Shown here one piece after another: positions 1 to 13,991 of a DNA stretch of 64,000 bases (its first letter is position 1; every line of letters starts with the position of its first letter). A program made the translations under genes and the position numbers. Where the stretch lies: assembly GCF_963924675.1 (NCBI RefSeq), contig NW_027077445.1, forward strand, positions 1-64,000, written 5' to 3'. This stretch comes from Phocoena phocoena. Its lineage: Eukaryota > Chordata > Mammalia > Artiodactyla > Phocoenidae. The notes beneath the pieces are model-generated. The model ran no database searches. It was not told the origin of the DNA and saw only the letters and a program-made list of their open reading frames with translations.

Positions 1-3000
1 AAGCTAACACTACCCGTACCCTAACACGTACGCTCACCCTAAACAGTTGTCGTACACTAACCTGTCCCCTAAACCGTCCCCGTCCCCGTCCCCTAACCCT
101 AACCCTAACCCTAACCCTAACCCTAACCCTTACCCGAAGCCTTACCCTAACCCGTCCCCAATCCTAACCCGTATGCTAAAACTAACCCGTACCCTAACAC
201 GTACGCTCACCCTAAACCGTTTACGTACCATAACCTGTCCCCTAAACCGTCTCCATCCCCGTCCCCTAACCCTAACCCTAACCCTAACCCTTACCCGAAG
301 CCTTACACTAACCCGTACCCTAATCCTAACACGTACCGTAACACTAACCGGTACCCTAACACGTACGCTCACCCTAAACCGTTGTCGTACCCTAACATGT
401 CCCCTAAAATGTCCCCGTCCCGTAACACTAACCCTAACCCTAAACCTTACCCGAAGCCTTACACTAACCCGTCCCATAATCCTAACCCGTACGCTAACAC
501 TAACCCGTACCCTAACACGTATGCTCACCCTAAACAGTTGTCGAACCCTAACCTGTCCCCTAAACCGTGCCGGTCCCCTAACCCTTACCCTAACATTAAC
601 CCTAAACCTAACCCTTACCCGAAGCCTTACCCTAACCCGTCCCTTAATCCTAACCCGTACGCTAACACTAATCCGTACCCTAACACGTACGCTCACCCTA
701 AAACTTTGTCATACCCTAACCTGTCCCCTAAACTGTCTCCGTCCCCTAACCCTAACCCTAACCCTAACACTAACCCTAACCCTAACCCTTACCCGAAGCC
801 TTACCCTAACCCGTCCCCTAATCCTAAACGTTACGCTAACACTAACCCGTACCCTAACACGTATGCTCACCCTAAACAGTTGTCATACCCTAACCTGTCC
901 CCTAACCGTCCCGGTCCCCTAACCCTAACCCTAACCCTTACCCTAAACCTAACGCTTACCCGAAGCCTTACACTAACCCGTCCCCTAATCCTACCCCGTA
1001 CGCTAACACTAATCCGGACCCTATCACGTACGCTCACCCTAAACCGTTGTCGAACCCTAACCTGTCCCCTAAACCGTCCCCGTCCCCGTGTCCTAACCCT
1101 AACCCTAACCCTAACCCTAACCCTTACTCGAAGACTTACTCTAACCCGTCCCCAATCCTAAACCGTACGCTATCACTAACCCGTACCCTAACACGTACGC
1201 TCACCCTAAACCGTTTTCGTACCATAACCTGTCCCCTAAACCGTCCCCGTCCCCTAACTCTAACCCTAACCCTAACCCTTACCCGAAGCCTTACCCTAAC
1301 CCGTCCCCTAATCCTAACCCGTACGCTACCACTAACCCATACCCTAACACGCACGCTCACCCTAAACCGTTGTCCTACCCTAACCTGTCCCCTAAACCTT
1401 TCCCGTCCCCTAACCTTAACCCTAACCGTAACCCTAAACCGAACCCTTACCCGAAGCCTTACCCTAACCCGTCCCCTAATCCTAACACGTACGCTAACAC
1501 TAACCTGTACCGTAATACGTACACTCACCCTAAACCGTTGTTGTACCCTAACCTGTCCCCTAAACCGTCCCCGTAACCTAACCCTATCCATAACCCTAAC
1601 CCTAACCCTAACCCTTACTCGAAGCCTTACACTAACCCGTCCCCTAATGCTAACCAGTACCCTAACACTAACCCGTACGCTAACACGTACGCTCACCCTA
1701 AACCATTGTCGTACCGTAACATGTCCCCTAAACTGTCCCCGTCACCTAACCCTAACCCTAACCCTAAACCTAACCCTTACCCGAAGCCTTACACTAACCC
1801 GTCCCGTAATCCTAAACCGTACGCTAACACTAAACCGTACCCTAACACGTACGCTCACCCTAAACCGTTGTCGTATTCTAACTTGTCCCCTAAACAGTCC
1901 CCGTCTCCTAACCCTAACCCTAACCCTAACCCTAACCCTAACCCTTACCCGAAGCCTTAACCTAACCAGTCCCCTAATCCTAACCCGTATGCTAACACTA
2001 ACCCGTACCCTAACACGTACGCTCAGCCTAAACAGTTATCGAACCCTATCCTGTCCGCTAAACCTTCCCCATCCCCTAATCCTAACCCTAACCCTAACCC
2101 TAAACCTAATCCTTACCCGAAGCCTTACCCTAACCCGTACCCTAATCCTAATCCGTACGCTAAAACTAACCCATACCCTAACACTTATGCTCACCCTAAA
2201 CTGTTGTTGTACCCTAACCTGTCCCCTAAACCGTCCCCGTCCCCGTCCCCTAACCCTAACCCTAACCCTAACCCTAACCCTTACCCGAAGCCTTACCCTA
2301 ACCCGACCCCTAATCCTAACCCGTACGCTAACACTAACCCGTACCCTAACATGTACGCTCACCCTAAACCGTTGTCGTACCCTAACCTGTCCCCTAAACC
2401 GTCCCAGACCCCTAACCCAAACCCTAACCCTAACCCTAACCCTAACCCTTACACGAAGCCTTAAACTAACCCGTCCCCTAATCCTAAACCGTACGCTAAC
2501 ACTAACCCGTACACTAACACGTACGCTCACCCTAAACCGTTGTTGTACTCTTACCTCACGCCTAAACGGTCCCCGTCCCCTAACCCTAACCCTAACCATA
2601 ACCCTAACCCTTACCCGAAGCCTTACCCTAACCCGTCCCCTAATCCTAACCCGTACGCTAACACTAACCCGTACCCTAACATGAACGCTCACCCTAAACA
2701 GTTGTCGTACACTAACCTGTCCCTGAAACCGTCCCGGTCCCCTAACCCTAACCCTAACCCTAACCCTAAACCTAACTCTTACCCGAATACTTACCCTAAC
2801 CCGTCCCCTAATCCTAACCCGTACGCTAACACTAACACGTACCCTAACACGTACGCTCACCCTAAACCGTTGTCGTACCCTAACCTGTACCCTACAACGT
2901 CCCCGTCCCCTAACCCTAACCCTAACCCTAACCCTAACCCTTATCCGAAGCCTTACCCTAACCCGTCCCCTGATCCTAAACCGTACGCTACCACTAACCC

Positions 3001-6000
3001 GTACCCTAACACGTACGCACACCCTAAACCATTGTCGTACCCTAACCTGTCCCCTAAACCGTCCCCGACCCCTAACACTAACCCTAACCCTAACCCTAAC
3101 CCTTACCCGAAGCCTTACCCTAAACCGTCCCCTAATCCTAACCCGTATGCTAACACTAACCCGTACCCTAACACGTACGCTCACACTAAACCGTTGGTAT
3201 ACACTAACCTGTCCCCTAAACCGTCCCCTTCCCTTAACCCTAACCCTAACCCTAACCTTAATCCATACTCGAAGCCTTACACTAACCCGTACCTTAATCC
3301 TAACCCGTACGCTAACACTAACATGTACCCCAACACGTACGCTCACCCTAAATCATTGTCGTACCCTAACCTGTCACCTAAACCGTCCCCATCCCCTAAC
3401 ACTAACCCTAACCCTAACCCTAACCATAACACTTACCTGAAGCCTTACACTAACCCGTCCCGTAATCCTAACACTTACGCTAACACTAAACCGTACCCTA
3501 ACACGTACGCTCACCCTAAACCGTTGTCGCACACTAACCTGTCCCCTAAACCGTCCCCGTCCCCTAACCCTAACCCTAACCTGACCCTAACCCTTACCCG
3601 AAGCCTTACCCTAACCCGTCCCCTAATCCTAACCCGTACGCTACCACTAAACCGTACCCTAACACGTACGCTAACCCTAAACAGTTGTCCTACCATAACC
3701 TTGCCCCTAAACCGTCCCCGTCCCCGTCCCCTAACCCTAACCCTAACCCTAACCCTAACAATTACCCGAAGCCTTACCCTAACCCGTCCCCTAATCCTAA
3801 CCCGTACGCTAACACTAACCCATACCCTAACACGTACGCTCACCCTAAACAGTTGTCGTACCCTAATCTCTCCCCTAAACCGTCGCCTTCACCTAACACT
3901 CACCCTAACCCTAACCCTAACCCTTACCCGAAGCCTTAACCTAACCCGTCCCCTAATCCTAACCCGTATGCTAACACTAACCCGTACCCTAACACGTACG
4001 CTCACCCTAAACCGTTGTCGTACACTAACCTGTCTGCTAAACCTTCCCCATCCCCTAACCCTAACCCTAACCCTAACCCTAATCCTTACCCGAAGCCTTA
4101 CCCTAACCCGTACCCTAATCCTAATCCGTACGCTAACACTAACCCGTACCCTAACACGTATGCTCACCCCAATCCGTTGTTGTACCCTAACCTGTCCCCT
4201 AAACCGTCCCCATCCCCTAACCTTAAACCTAACCCTAACCCTAACCCTAACCCTTACCCGAAGCCTTACCTTAACCCGTCCCCTAATCCTAACCCGTACG
4301 CAAACACTAACACGTACCCTAACACGTACGCTCACCATAAACCATTGTCGTACCCTAACCTGTCCCCTAAACCTTCCCCATCCCCTAAACTTAACCCTAA
4401 CCGTAACCCTAAACCTAACACTTACCCGAAGCCTTACCCTAACCCGTCCCCTAATCCTAACACGTATGCTAACACTAACCCGTACCCTAACACATACGCT
4501 CACACTAAATCGTTGTCGTACGCTAACCTGTCCCCTAAAACGACCCCGTCCCCTAAACCTAACCCTAACCCTAACCTAAACCTAACCCTTTCCCGAAGGC
4601 TTACCCTAACCCATCCCCAATCCTAAACCGTACGCTAACACTAACCCGTACCCTAACACGTACGCTCACCCTAAACCGTTGTCGTACCCTAACCTGTCCA
4701 CTAAACCGTCCCCGTTCCCTAACCCTAACCCTAATCCTAACCCTAACCCTTACCCGAAGCCTTACCCTAACCCGTCCCCTAATCCTAAACCGTACGCTAA
4801 CACTAACCCGTACCCTAACACGTACGCTCACCCTAAACCTTTGTCATACACTGACCTGTCCCCTAAATCGTCCCCGTCCCCGTCCCCTAACCCCAACTTT
4901 AACCCTAACCCTAACACTTACCCGAAGCCTTACACTAACCCGTCACCTAATCCTAACCCGTACGCTAACACTAACCCGTACCCTAACACGTACACTCACC
5001 CTAAACCGTTGTCGTACCCTAACCTGTCCCCTAAACCGTCCCTGTCTCCTAACCCTAACCCTAACCCTAAGCCTAACCCTTACCCGAAGCCTTACACTAA
5101 CCCATCCCCTAATCCTAACCCGTACGCTAACACTAACCCTTAGCCTAACACGTACGCTCACCATAAACCGTTGTTGTACCATAACCTGTCCCCTAAACCG
5201 TCCCCGTCCCCGTCCCCTAACCCTGACCCTAACCCTAACCCTAAACCTTACCCAAAGCCTTACCCTAAACCGTCCCCTAATCCTAACCCGTACGCTAACA
5301 CTACACCGTACCCTAACACATACGCACACCCTAAACCGTTGTCATACACTAACCTGTCCCCTAAACCGTCCCTGTCTCCTAACCCTAACCCTAACCCTAA
5401 CCCTAACCCTAACCCTAACCCTGACCCGAAGCCTTATACTCACACGTCCTCTAATCCTAACCCGTACGCTAACACTAACCCGTACCCTAACACGTACGAT
5501 CACCCTAAACCGTTGTCGTACCCTAACCTGTCGCCTAAACCGTCCCCGTCTCCTAACTCTAACCCTAACCCTAACCCTAACCCTTACCCGAAGCCTTACC
5601 CTAACCCGTCCCCTAATCCTAACCCGTCCGCTAACACTAACCCGTACCCTAACACGTACGCCCACCCTCAACCATTTTCGTACCCTAACCTGTCCCCTAA
5701 ACCGTCACCGTCCCCTAAACCTAACCCTAACCCTAACCCTAACCCTAACCCTTACCCGAAGCCTTACACTAACCCGTCCCCTAATCCTAACCCGTACGCT
5801 AACACTAACCCGTACCCTAACACGTACGCTCACCCTAAACCGTTGTCGTATCCTAACCTGTCCCCTAAACCGTCCCCGTCCCCTAACCCTAACCCTAACC
5901 CTAACCCTAACACTAACACTTACCCGAAGCCTTACCCTTACCCGTTCCCTAATCCTAACCCATACGATAACACTAAACTGTACCCTAACCCGTACTCTCA

Positions 6001-9000
6001 CCCTAAACCGTTGTCATACACTAACCTGTCCCCTAAACTTTCCCCGTCCCCTATCCCTAACCCTAACCCTAACCCTATCCCTAAACCTTACCCGAAGCCT
6101 TACCCTAACCCGTCCCCTAATCCTAACCCGTACGCTAACACTAACCCGTACCCTAACACGTACGCTCACCCTAAACCGTTGTCGTACACTAACCTGTCCC
6201 CCAAACCGTCCCCGTCCCCTAACCCTAACCCTAACCCTAACCCTAACCCTAAACCTAACCCTAAACCTAACGCTTACCCGAAGCCTTACCGTAAACCGTC
6301 CCCTAATCCTAACCCATACGATAACACTAACCTGTACCCTAACACGTACGCTCAACATAAACCGTTGTCATACACTAACCTGTCCCCTAAACCGTCCCCA
6401 TCCCCTAACCCTAACCCTAACCCTAACCCTAACCCTAGCCCTTACCTGAAGCCTTACCCTAACCCGTCCCTAATCCTAACCCGTACGCTAACACTAACCT
6501 GTACCCTAACACGTACGCTCACCCTAAACCGTTGTCGTACCCTAACCTGTCCCTTAAACCGTCCCCGTCCCCTAACCCTAACCCTAACCCTAACCCTAAC
6601 CCTTACCCGAAGCCTTACCCTAACCCGTCCCCTAATCCTAACCCGTATGCTAACTCTAACACGTACCCTAACACGTACCCTCACCCTAAACCGTTGTCGT
6701 ACCCTAACCTGTCCCCTAAACCGTCCCCATTCCCTAACACTAACCATAACCCTAACCTTTACCCTAACCCTTACCCGAAGCCTTACCCTAACCCGTACCC
6801 TAATCCTAACCCGTACGCTAACACTACACCGTACCCTAACACATACGCACACCCTAAACCGTTGTCATACACTAACCTGTCCCCTAAACCGTCCCCGTCT
6901 CCTAACCCTAACCCTAACCCTAAGCCTAAACCTAAACCTGACCCGAAGCCTTATACTAACACGTCCTCTAATCCTAACCCATACTCTAACACTAACCCGT
7001 ACCCTAACACGTACGCTCACCCTAAATCGTTGTCGTACCCTAACCTGTCCCCTAAACCATCCCCGTCCCCTAACCCTAACCCTAAACCTTACCCTAACCC
7101 TTACCCGAAGCCTTACCCTAACCCGTCCCCTAATCCTAACCCGTACGCTAACACTAACCCGTACCCTAACACGTACGCTCACCCTAAACCTTTGTCGTAC
7201 CCTAACCTGTCCCCTAAACCGTCACCGTCCCCTAAACCTAACCCTAACCCTAACCCTAACCCGAACCCTTACCCGAAGCCTTACCCTAAACCGTCCCCTA
7301 ATCCTAACCCGTATGCTAACTCTAACCCGTAACCTAACACGTACGCTCAACCTAAACCCTTGTCGTACCCTAACCTGTCCCCTAAACCGTCCCAGTTCCC
7401 TCACCCTAACCCTAACCCTAACCCTAACCCTAACCCTTACCCGAAGCCTTACCCTAAACCGTCCCCTAATCCTAACCCGTACGCTAACACTAACCCGTAC
7501 CCTAACACGTACGCTCACCCTAAACCGTTGTCGTACACTAACCTGTCCCCTAAACCATCCCCGTCCCCTAACCCTAACCCTAACCCTAACCCTAACACTA
7601 ACCCTTACCCGAAGCCTTACCCTAACCCGTCCCCTAATCCTAACCCATACGATAACACTAACCCGTACCCTAACACGTACTCTCACCCTAAACAGTTGTC
7701 ATACACTAACCTGTCCCCTAAACTGTCCCCGTCCCCTAACCCTAACCCTAACCCTAACCCTAAACCTTACCCGAAGCCTTACCCTAACCCGTCCCCTAAT
7801 CCTAACCCGTACGCTAACACTAACCCGTACCCTAACACGTACGCTCACCCTAAACCGTTGTCGTACACTAACCTGTCCCCTAAACCGTCCCCGTCACCTA
7901 ACCCTAACCCTAAACCTACCCCTAACCTGTCCCCTAAACTGTCTCCGTCACCTAACCCTAACCCTAACCCTAACCCTAACCCTAAACCTTACCCGAAGCC
8001 TTACCGTAAACCGTCCCCTAATCCTAACCCATACGATAACACTAACCCGTACCCTAACACGTACGCTCACCCTAAACCGTTGTCGTACCCTAACCTGTCC
8101 CCTAAACCGTCCCCGTCCCCTAACCCTAACCCTAACCCTAACCCTAACCCTAACCCTTACCCTTACCCGAAGTTTTACCATAACCCGTCCCCTAATCCTA
8201 ACCCGTATGCTAACACTAACCCGTACCCTAACACGTACGCTCACCCTAAACCGTTGTCGTACACTAACCTGTCCCCTAAACCATCCCCGTCTCCTACCCC
8301 TAACCCTAACCCTAACCCTAACCCTTACCCGAAGCCTTGCCGTAACCCATCCCCTAATCCTAAACCATACGATAACACTAACCCGTACCCTAACACGTAC
8401 GCTCACCCTAAACCGTTGTCGTACCCTAACCTGTCCCCTAAACCGTCCCCGTCCCCTAACCCTAACCCTAACCCTAACCCTAGGCCTTACGTGAAGCCTT
8501 ACCCTAACCCGTCCCCTAATCCTAACCCGTACGCCAACACTAACCTGTACCCTAACACGTACGCTCACCCTAAACCGTTGTCGTACCCTAACCTGTCCCT
8601 TAAACCGTCCCCGTCGCCTAACCCTAACCCTAACCCTAAACTTAACCCTAACACTTACCCGAAGCCTTACCCCAACCCGTCCCCTAATCCTAACCCGTAT
8701 GCTAACTCTAACCCGTACCCTAACACGTACGCTCACCCTAAACCGTTGTCGTACCCTAACCTGTCCCCTAAATCGTCCCCATTCCCTAACACTAACCCTA
8801 ACCTTAACCCTAACCCTTACCCGAAGCCTTACACTAACCCATACCCTAATCCTAACTCGTACGCTAACACTAACCCGTACCCTAACACGTACGCTCACCC
8901 TAAACTGTTGTCGTACCCTAACCTGTCCACTAAACCGTCCCCGTCCCCTAACCCTAACCCTAACCCTAACCCTAACCCTTACCCGAAGCCTTACCCTAAC

Positions 9001-12000
9001 CCGTCCCCTAATCCTAAACCGTACGCTAACACTAACCCGTACCCTAACACGTACGCTCACCCTAAACAGTTGTCATACACTGACCTGTCCCCTAAACCGT
9101 CCCCGTCCCCATCCCCTAACCCTAACTCAACCCTAACCCTAACCCTTACCCGAAGCCTTACCCTAACCCGTCCCCTAATCCTAACCCGTACGCTAACACT
9201 AACCCGTACCCTAACACGTACGCTCACCCTAAACCGTTGTCGTACCCTAACCTGTCCCCTAAACTGTCCCCGTCCCCTAACCCTAACCCTAACCCTAACC
9301 CTAACCTTTACCCGAAGCCTTACCCTAACCCATTCCCTAATCCTAACCCGTACGCTAACACTAACCCGTAGCCTAACACGTACGCTCACCATAAACCGTT
9401 GTCGTACCATAACCTGTCCCCTAAACCGTCCCCGTCCCCTAACCCTAACCCTAACCCTAACCCTAACCCTTACCCGAAGCCTTACCCTAACACGTCCTCT
9501 AATCCTAACACGTACGCTAACACTAACACGTAACCTAACACGTACGCTCACCCTAAACCGTTTTCGTACCCTAACCTGTCCCCTAAACCGTCCCCATTCC
9601 CTAACCCTAACCCTAACCCTAACCATAACCCTTACCCGAAGCCTTACCGTAACCCTTCCCCTAATCCTAACCCGTACGCTGACACTAACCCGTACCCTAA
9701 CACGTACGCTCACCCTAAACCGTTGTCGTACCCTAACCTGTCCCCTAAACCGTCCCCGTCACCTAACCCTAACCCTAACCCTAACCCTAACCCTAACCCT
9801 AACCCTTACCCGAAGCCTTACCCTAACCCGTCCCCTAATCCTAACCCATACGATAACACTAACCTGTACCCTAACACGTACGCTCACCCTAAACCGTTGT
9901 CATACACTAACCTGTTCTCTAAACTGTCCCCGTCCCCTAACCCTAACCCTAACCCTAACCCTAAACCTAAACCTTACCCGAAGCCTTACCCTAACCCGTC
10001 CCCTAATCCTAACCCGTACGCTAACAATAACCCGTACCCTAACACGTACGCTCACCCTAAACCGTTGTCGTACACTAACCTGTCCCCTAAACTGTCCCCG
10101 TCCCTGTCCCCGTCCCCTAACCCTAACCCTAACCCTAACCCTAACCCTTACCCGAAGCCTTACCCTAACCCATCCCATAATCCTAACCCGTACGCTAACA
10201 CTAACCCGTACCCTAACACGTACGCTCACCCTAAACCGTTGTCGTACCCTAACCTGTCCCCTAAACCGTCCCCGTCCCCTAACCCTAACCCTAAACCTAA
10301 CCCTAACCCTTACCCAAAGCCTTACTCTAACCCGTCACCTAATCCTAAACCGTACGCTAACACTAACACATAGCCTAACACGTACGCTCACCCTAAACCG
10401 TTGTCGTACCCTAACCTGTCCCCTAAACCGTCCCCATCCCCTAACCCTAACCCTAACCCTAACCCTTACCTGAAGCCTTACCCTAACCCGTCCCCTAATC
10501 CTAACCCGTACGTTAACACTAAACCGTATCCTAACACATACACACACCCTAAACCGTTGTTGTACACTAACCTGTCCCCTAAACCGTTCCCGTCTCCTAA
10601 CCCTAACCCTAACCCTTACCCTAACCCTAACCCTTACCCGAAGCCTTACCCTAACACGTCCTCTAATCCTAACCCGTACGCTAACACTAACCCGTACCCT
10701 AACACGTACGCTCAACGTAAACCGTGGTCGTACCCTAACCTGTCCCCTAAACCGTCCCCGTCCCCTAACCCTATCCCTAACCCAGCCCTAACCCTGACCC
10801 GAAGCCTTACCCTAACCCGTCCCCTAATCCTAACCCGTACGCTAACACTAACCCCTACCCTAACACGTACGCTCACTCTAAACCGTTGTCGTACCCTAAC
10901 CTCTCCCCTAAACCGTCACCGTCCCCTCACCCTATCCCTAACCCTAACCCTAACCCTAACCCGAACCCTTACCCGAAGCCTTACCCTAAACCGTCCCCTA
11001 ATCCTAACCCGTACGCTAACACTAACCCGTATCCTAACACGTACACTCAACCTAAACCTTTGTTGTACCCTAACCTGTCCCCTAAACCGTCCCCGTCCCC
11101 TAAGCCTAACACTAAACTTAACTCTAACCCTTACCCGAAGCCTTACCCTAAACCGTCCCCTAATCCTAACCCGTACGCTAACACTAACCCATACCCTAAC
11201 ACGTACGCTCACCCTAAACCGTTGTCGTACCCTAAGCTGTCCCTTAAACCGTCCCCGTCCCCTAACCCTAACCCTTACCCTAACCCTAAACCTTACCCGA
11301 ACCCTTACCCTAACCCGTCCCCTAATCCTAACCGGTATGCTAACTCTAACCCATACCCTAACACGTACGCTCACCCTAAACCGTTGTCGTACCCTAACCT
11401 GTCCCCTAAACCGTCCCCGTTCCCTAACTCTAACCCTAACCCTAACCTTAACCCTAACCCTTATCCGAAGCCTTACACTAACTCGTCCCCTAATCCTAAC
11501 TCGTACGCTAACACTAAACTGTACCCTAACACGAACGCGCACCCTAAACCGTTGTCGTACTCTAACCTGTCCCCTAAACCGTCCCCGTCCCCTAACCCTA
11601 ACCCTAACCCTAACCCTAACCCTAAACCTTTCCCGAAGCCTTACACTAACCCGTCCCCTAATCCTAACCCTTACGATAACACTCAACCGTACCCTAACAC
11701 ATACGCTCACCCTAAACCGTTGTCGTACCCTAACCTGTCCCCTAAACCGTCCCCGTCCCCTAACCCTAACCCTAACCCTAACCCTAACACTTACCCGAAG
11801 CCTTACCCTAACCCATCCCCTAATCCTAACCCGTACGCTAACCCTAACCTGTAGCCTAACACGTACGCTCACCCTAAACCGTTGTCGTACCCTAACCTGT
11901 CCACTAAACCGTCTCCGTCCCCTAACCCTAACCCTAACCCTAACCCTAACCCTAACCCGAACCCTTAACCGAAGCCTTACCCTAAACCGTCCCCTAATCC

Positions 12001-12600
12001 TAACCCTCATGCTAACTCTAACCCGTACCCTAACTCGTACGCTCACCCTAAAGCGTTGTCATACACTAACCTTTCCCCTAAACCTTCCCCGTTCCCTAAA
12101 CCTAACCCTAACCCTAACCCTAACCCTAACACTTACCCGAAACCTTACACTAAACCGTCCCTTAATCCTAAACCGTACGCTAACACTAAACCGTACCCTA
12201 ACACGTACGCTCAACCTAAACCGTTGTCGTACCCTAACCCCTCCCCTAAACCGTCCCCGTCCCCTAACCCTAAACCTAACCCTAACCCTAACCCTTACCC
12301 GAAGCCTTACCCTAACCCGTCCCCTAATCCTAACCCGTACGCTAACACTAAAGCGTACCCTAACACATACGCACACCCTAAACCGTTGTCGTACACTAAC
12401 CTGTCCCCTAAACCGTCCCCGTCTCCTAACCCTAACCCTAACCCTAACCCTAACCCTAACCCTTACCTGAAGCCTTACCCTAACCCGTCCTCTAATCCTA
12501 ACCCATACGCTAACACTAACCCGTACCCTAACACGTACGCTCACCCTAAACCGTTGTCGTACTCTAACCTGTCCCCTAAACCGTCCCCGTCCCCTAACCC
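1..12600 (+). repeat. Diverged segment of the satellite array
   Basis: About 76 monomers with many private substitutions and no near-identical neighbours. Single-base indels shift the hexamer phase at about 160, 905, 1,153, 4,618, 6,470, 9,128 and 10,786. A weak higher-order relationship exists: the marker GACCCGAAGCCTTATACT occurs at 5,423 and 6,940, about nine monomers apart, with similar monomers around it. The variant CCATACGATAACAC recurs near 5,960, 6,315, 7,650, 8,030 and 9,847. I see nothing other than satellite here. The divergence suggests this part has not been homogenised recently. Confidence 0.85.
7866..7973 (+). repeat. Double-headed monomer with a 54-bp internal duplication
   Basis: The monomer head (CACTAA, CCTGTC, CCCTAA, ACCGTC and on) begins at 7,866, runs nine hexamers into the CCCTAA block, and is followed at 7,920 by a second head starting CCCTAA/CCTGTC. 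The extra piece is exactly 54 bp, so the six-base phase is kept. The two heads differ (ACCGTC/CCCGTC against ACTGTC/TCCGTC), so they probably came from different monomers through misaligned exchange and not from simple slippage. Confidence 0.8.
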
Positions 12601-13991
12601 TAACCCTAACCCTAACCCTAACACCCGAAGCCTTACACTAACCCGTCCCCAAATCCTAACCCGTACGCTAACACTAACCCGTACCCTAACACGTACGCTC
12701 ACCCTAAACCGTTGTCGTACCCTAACCTGTCCCCTAAACCGTCAACGTCCCCGAACCCTAACCCTAACCCTAACCCGAACCCTTACCGGAAGCCTTACCC
12801 TAATCCGTCCCCTAATCCTAACCCGTACGCTAACACTAACACGTACCCTAACATGTACGCTCACCCTAAAGCGTTGTCGTACCCTAACCTGTCCCCTAAA
12901 CCGTCACCGTACCCTAACCCTAAACCTAAACCTAACCCTAACCCGAAACCTTACCCGAAGCCTTACCCTAACCCGTCCCCAATCCTAACCCGTACGCTAA
13001 CACTAACCCGTACCCTAACACGTACGCTCACCCTAAACCGTTGTCGTACCCTAACCTGTCCCCTAAACCGTCGCCATCATCTAACCCTAACCCTAACCCT
13101 AACCCTAACCCTAACCCTTACCCAAAGCCTTACTCTAACCCATCCCCTAATCCTAACCCGTACGCTAACCCTAACCCGTACCCTAACACGTACGCTCACC
13201 CTAAACCATTGTCATACCCTAACCAGTACCCTAAACCATCCCCGTCCCCTATCCCTAACCCTGACCCTAACCCTAACCCTTACCCGAAGCCTTACCCTAA
13301 CCCGTCCCCTAATCCTAACCCGTCAGCTAACACTAACCCATACCCTAAAAGGTACGCTCACCCTAAACCGTTGTCGTACCCTAACCTGTCCCCTAAACCG
13401 TCCCCGTCCCCTAACCCTAACCCTAACCCTAACCCTAACCCTAACCCTTTCCCGAAGCCTTACACTAACCCATCCCCTAATCCTAACCCGTACGCTAACA
13501 CTAACCCGTAGCCTAACACGTACGCTCATCATAAACCGTTGTCGTACCATAACCTGTCCCCTAAACGGTCCCCGTCCCCTAACCCTAACCCTAACCCTAA
13601 CCCTAAACCTAACCCTTACCCGAGGCCTTATCCTAACCCGTCCCCTAATCCTAACCTGTACGCTAACACTAACCCGTACCCTAACACGTACGCTCACCCT
13701 AAATCGTTGTCGTACACTAACCTGTCCCCTAAACCATCCCCGTCCCCGTCCCCTAACCCTAACCCTAACCCTAACCCTTACCCGAAGCCTTACCCTAACC
13801 CGTCACCTAATCCTAACCCGTTGGCTAACACTAACCCGTACACTAACACGTATGCTCACCTTAAACCGTTGTCGTACCCTAACCTGTCCCCTAAACCGTC
13901 CCCGTCCCCTAACCCTAACCCTAACCCTAACCCTTACCCGAAGCCTTACACTAACCCGTCCCCTAATCCTAAACCGTACGCTAACACTAAA
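12601..13991 (+). repeat. 3,438-bp higher-order repeat, older partial copy (copy 0)
   Basis: Monomers here align to 16.5-17.4 kb at an offset close to 3,438 bp, but with several percent divergence. Shared markers are CCATCATCTAA (starting near 13,074) and CCCTAAAAGGTACGCTC (near 13,344), both found again at +3.44 kb. The part 12,601-13,500 also matches 22,430-23,316 at an offset of 9,823 bp. That match includes an unusual loss of the CCCTTA word, so the core runs directly into CCGAAGCC near 12,625 and 22,447. Between 13,540 and 13,990 the sequence departs from the later copies, as expected from partial replacement by another monomer stretch. Confidence 0.75.

Noticed and set aside
91..126. 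A true chromosome-end telomere
   Set aside because: Perfect CCCTAA runs are at most nine copies and always embedded in the complex monomer. A terminal telomere would be long and nearly pure.
5171..8494. A 1,107-codon Pro-Asn-rich stop-free frame on the plus strand, and similar ones throughout (for example 7,360-10,473 and 33,862-36,909)
   Set aside because: Frames begin mostly at TTG in GTTGTCGTA, not ATG. They switch between Pro-Asn and Leu-Thr reading after each one-base indel. Substitutions show no codon-position bias that I can see. Openness follows from the hexamer phase, so no CDS is annotated.
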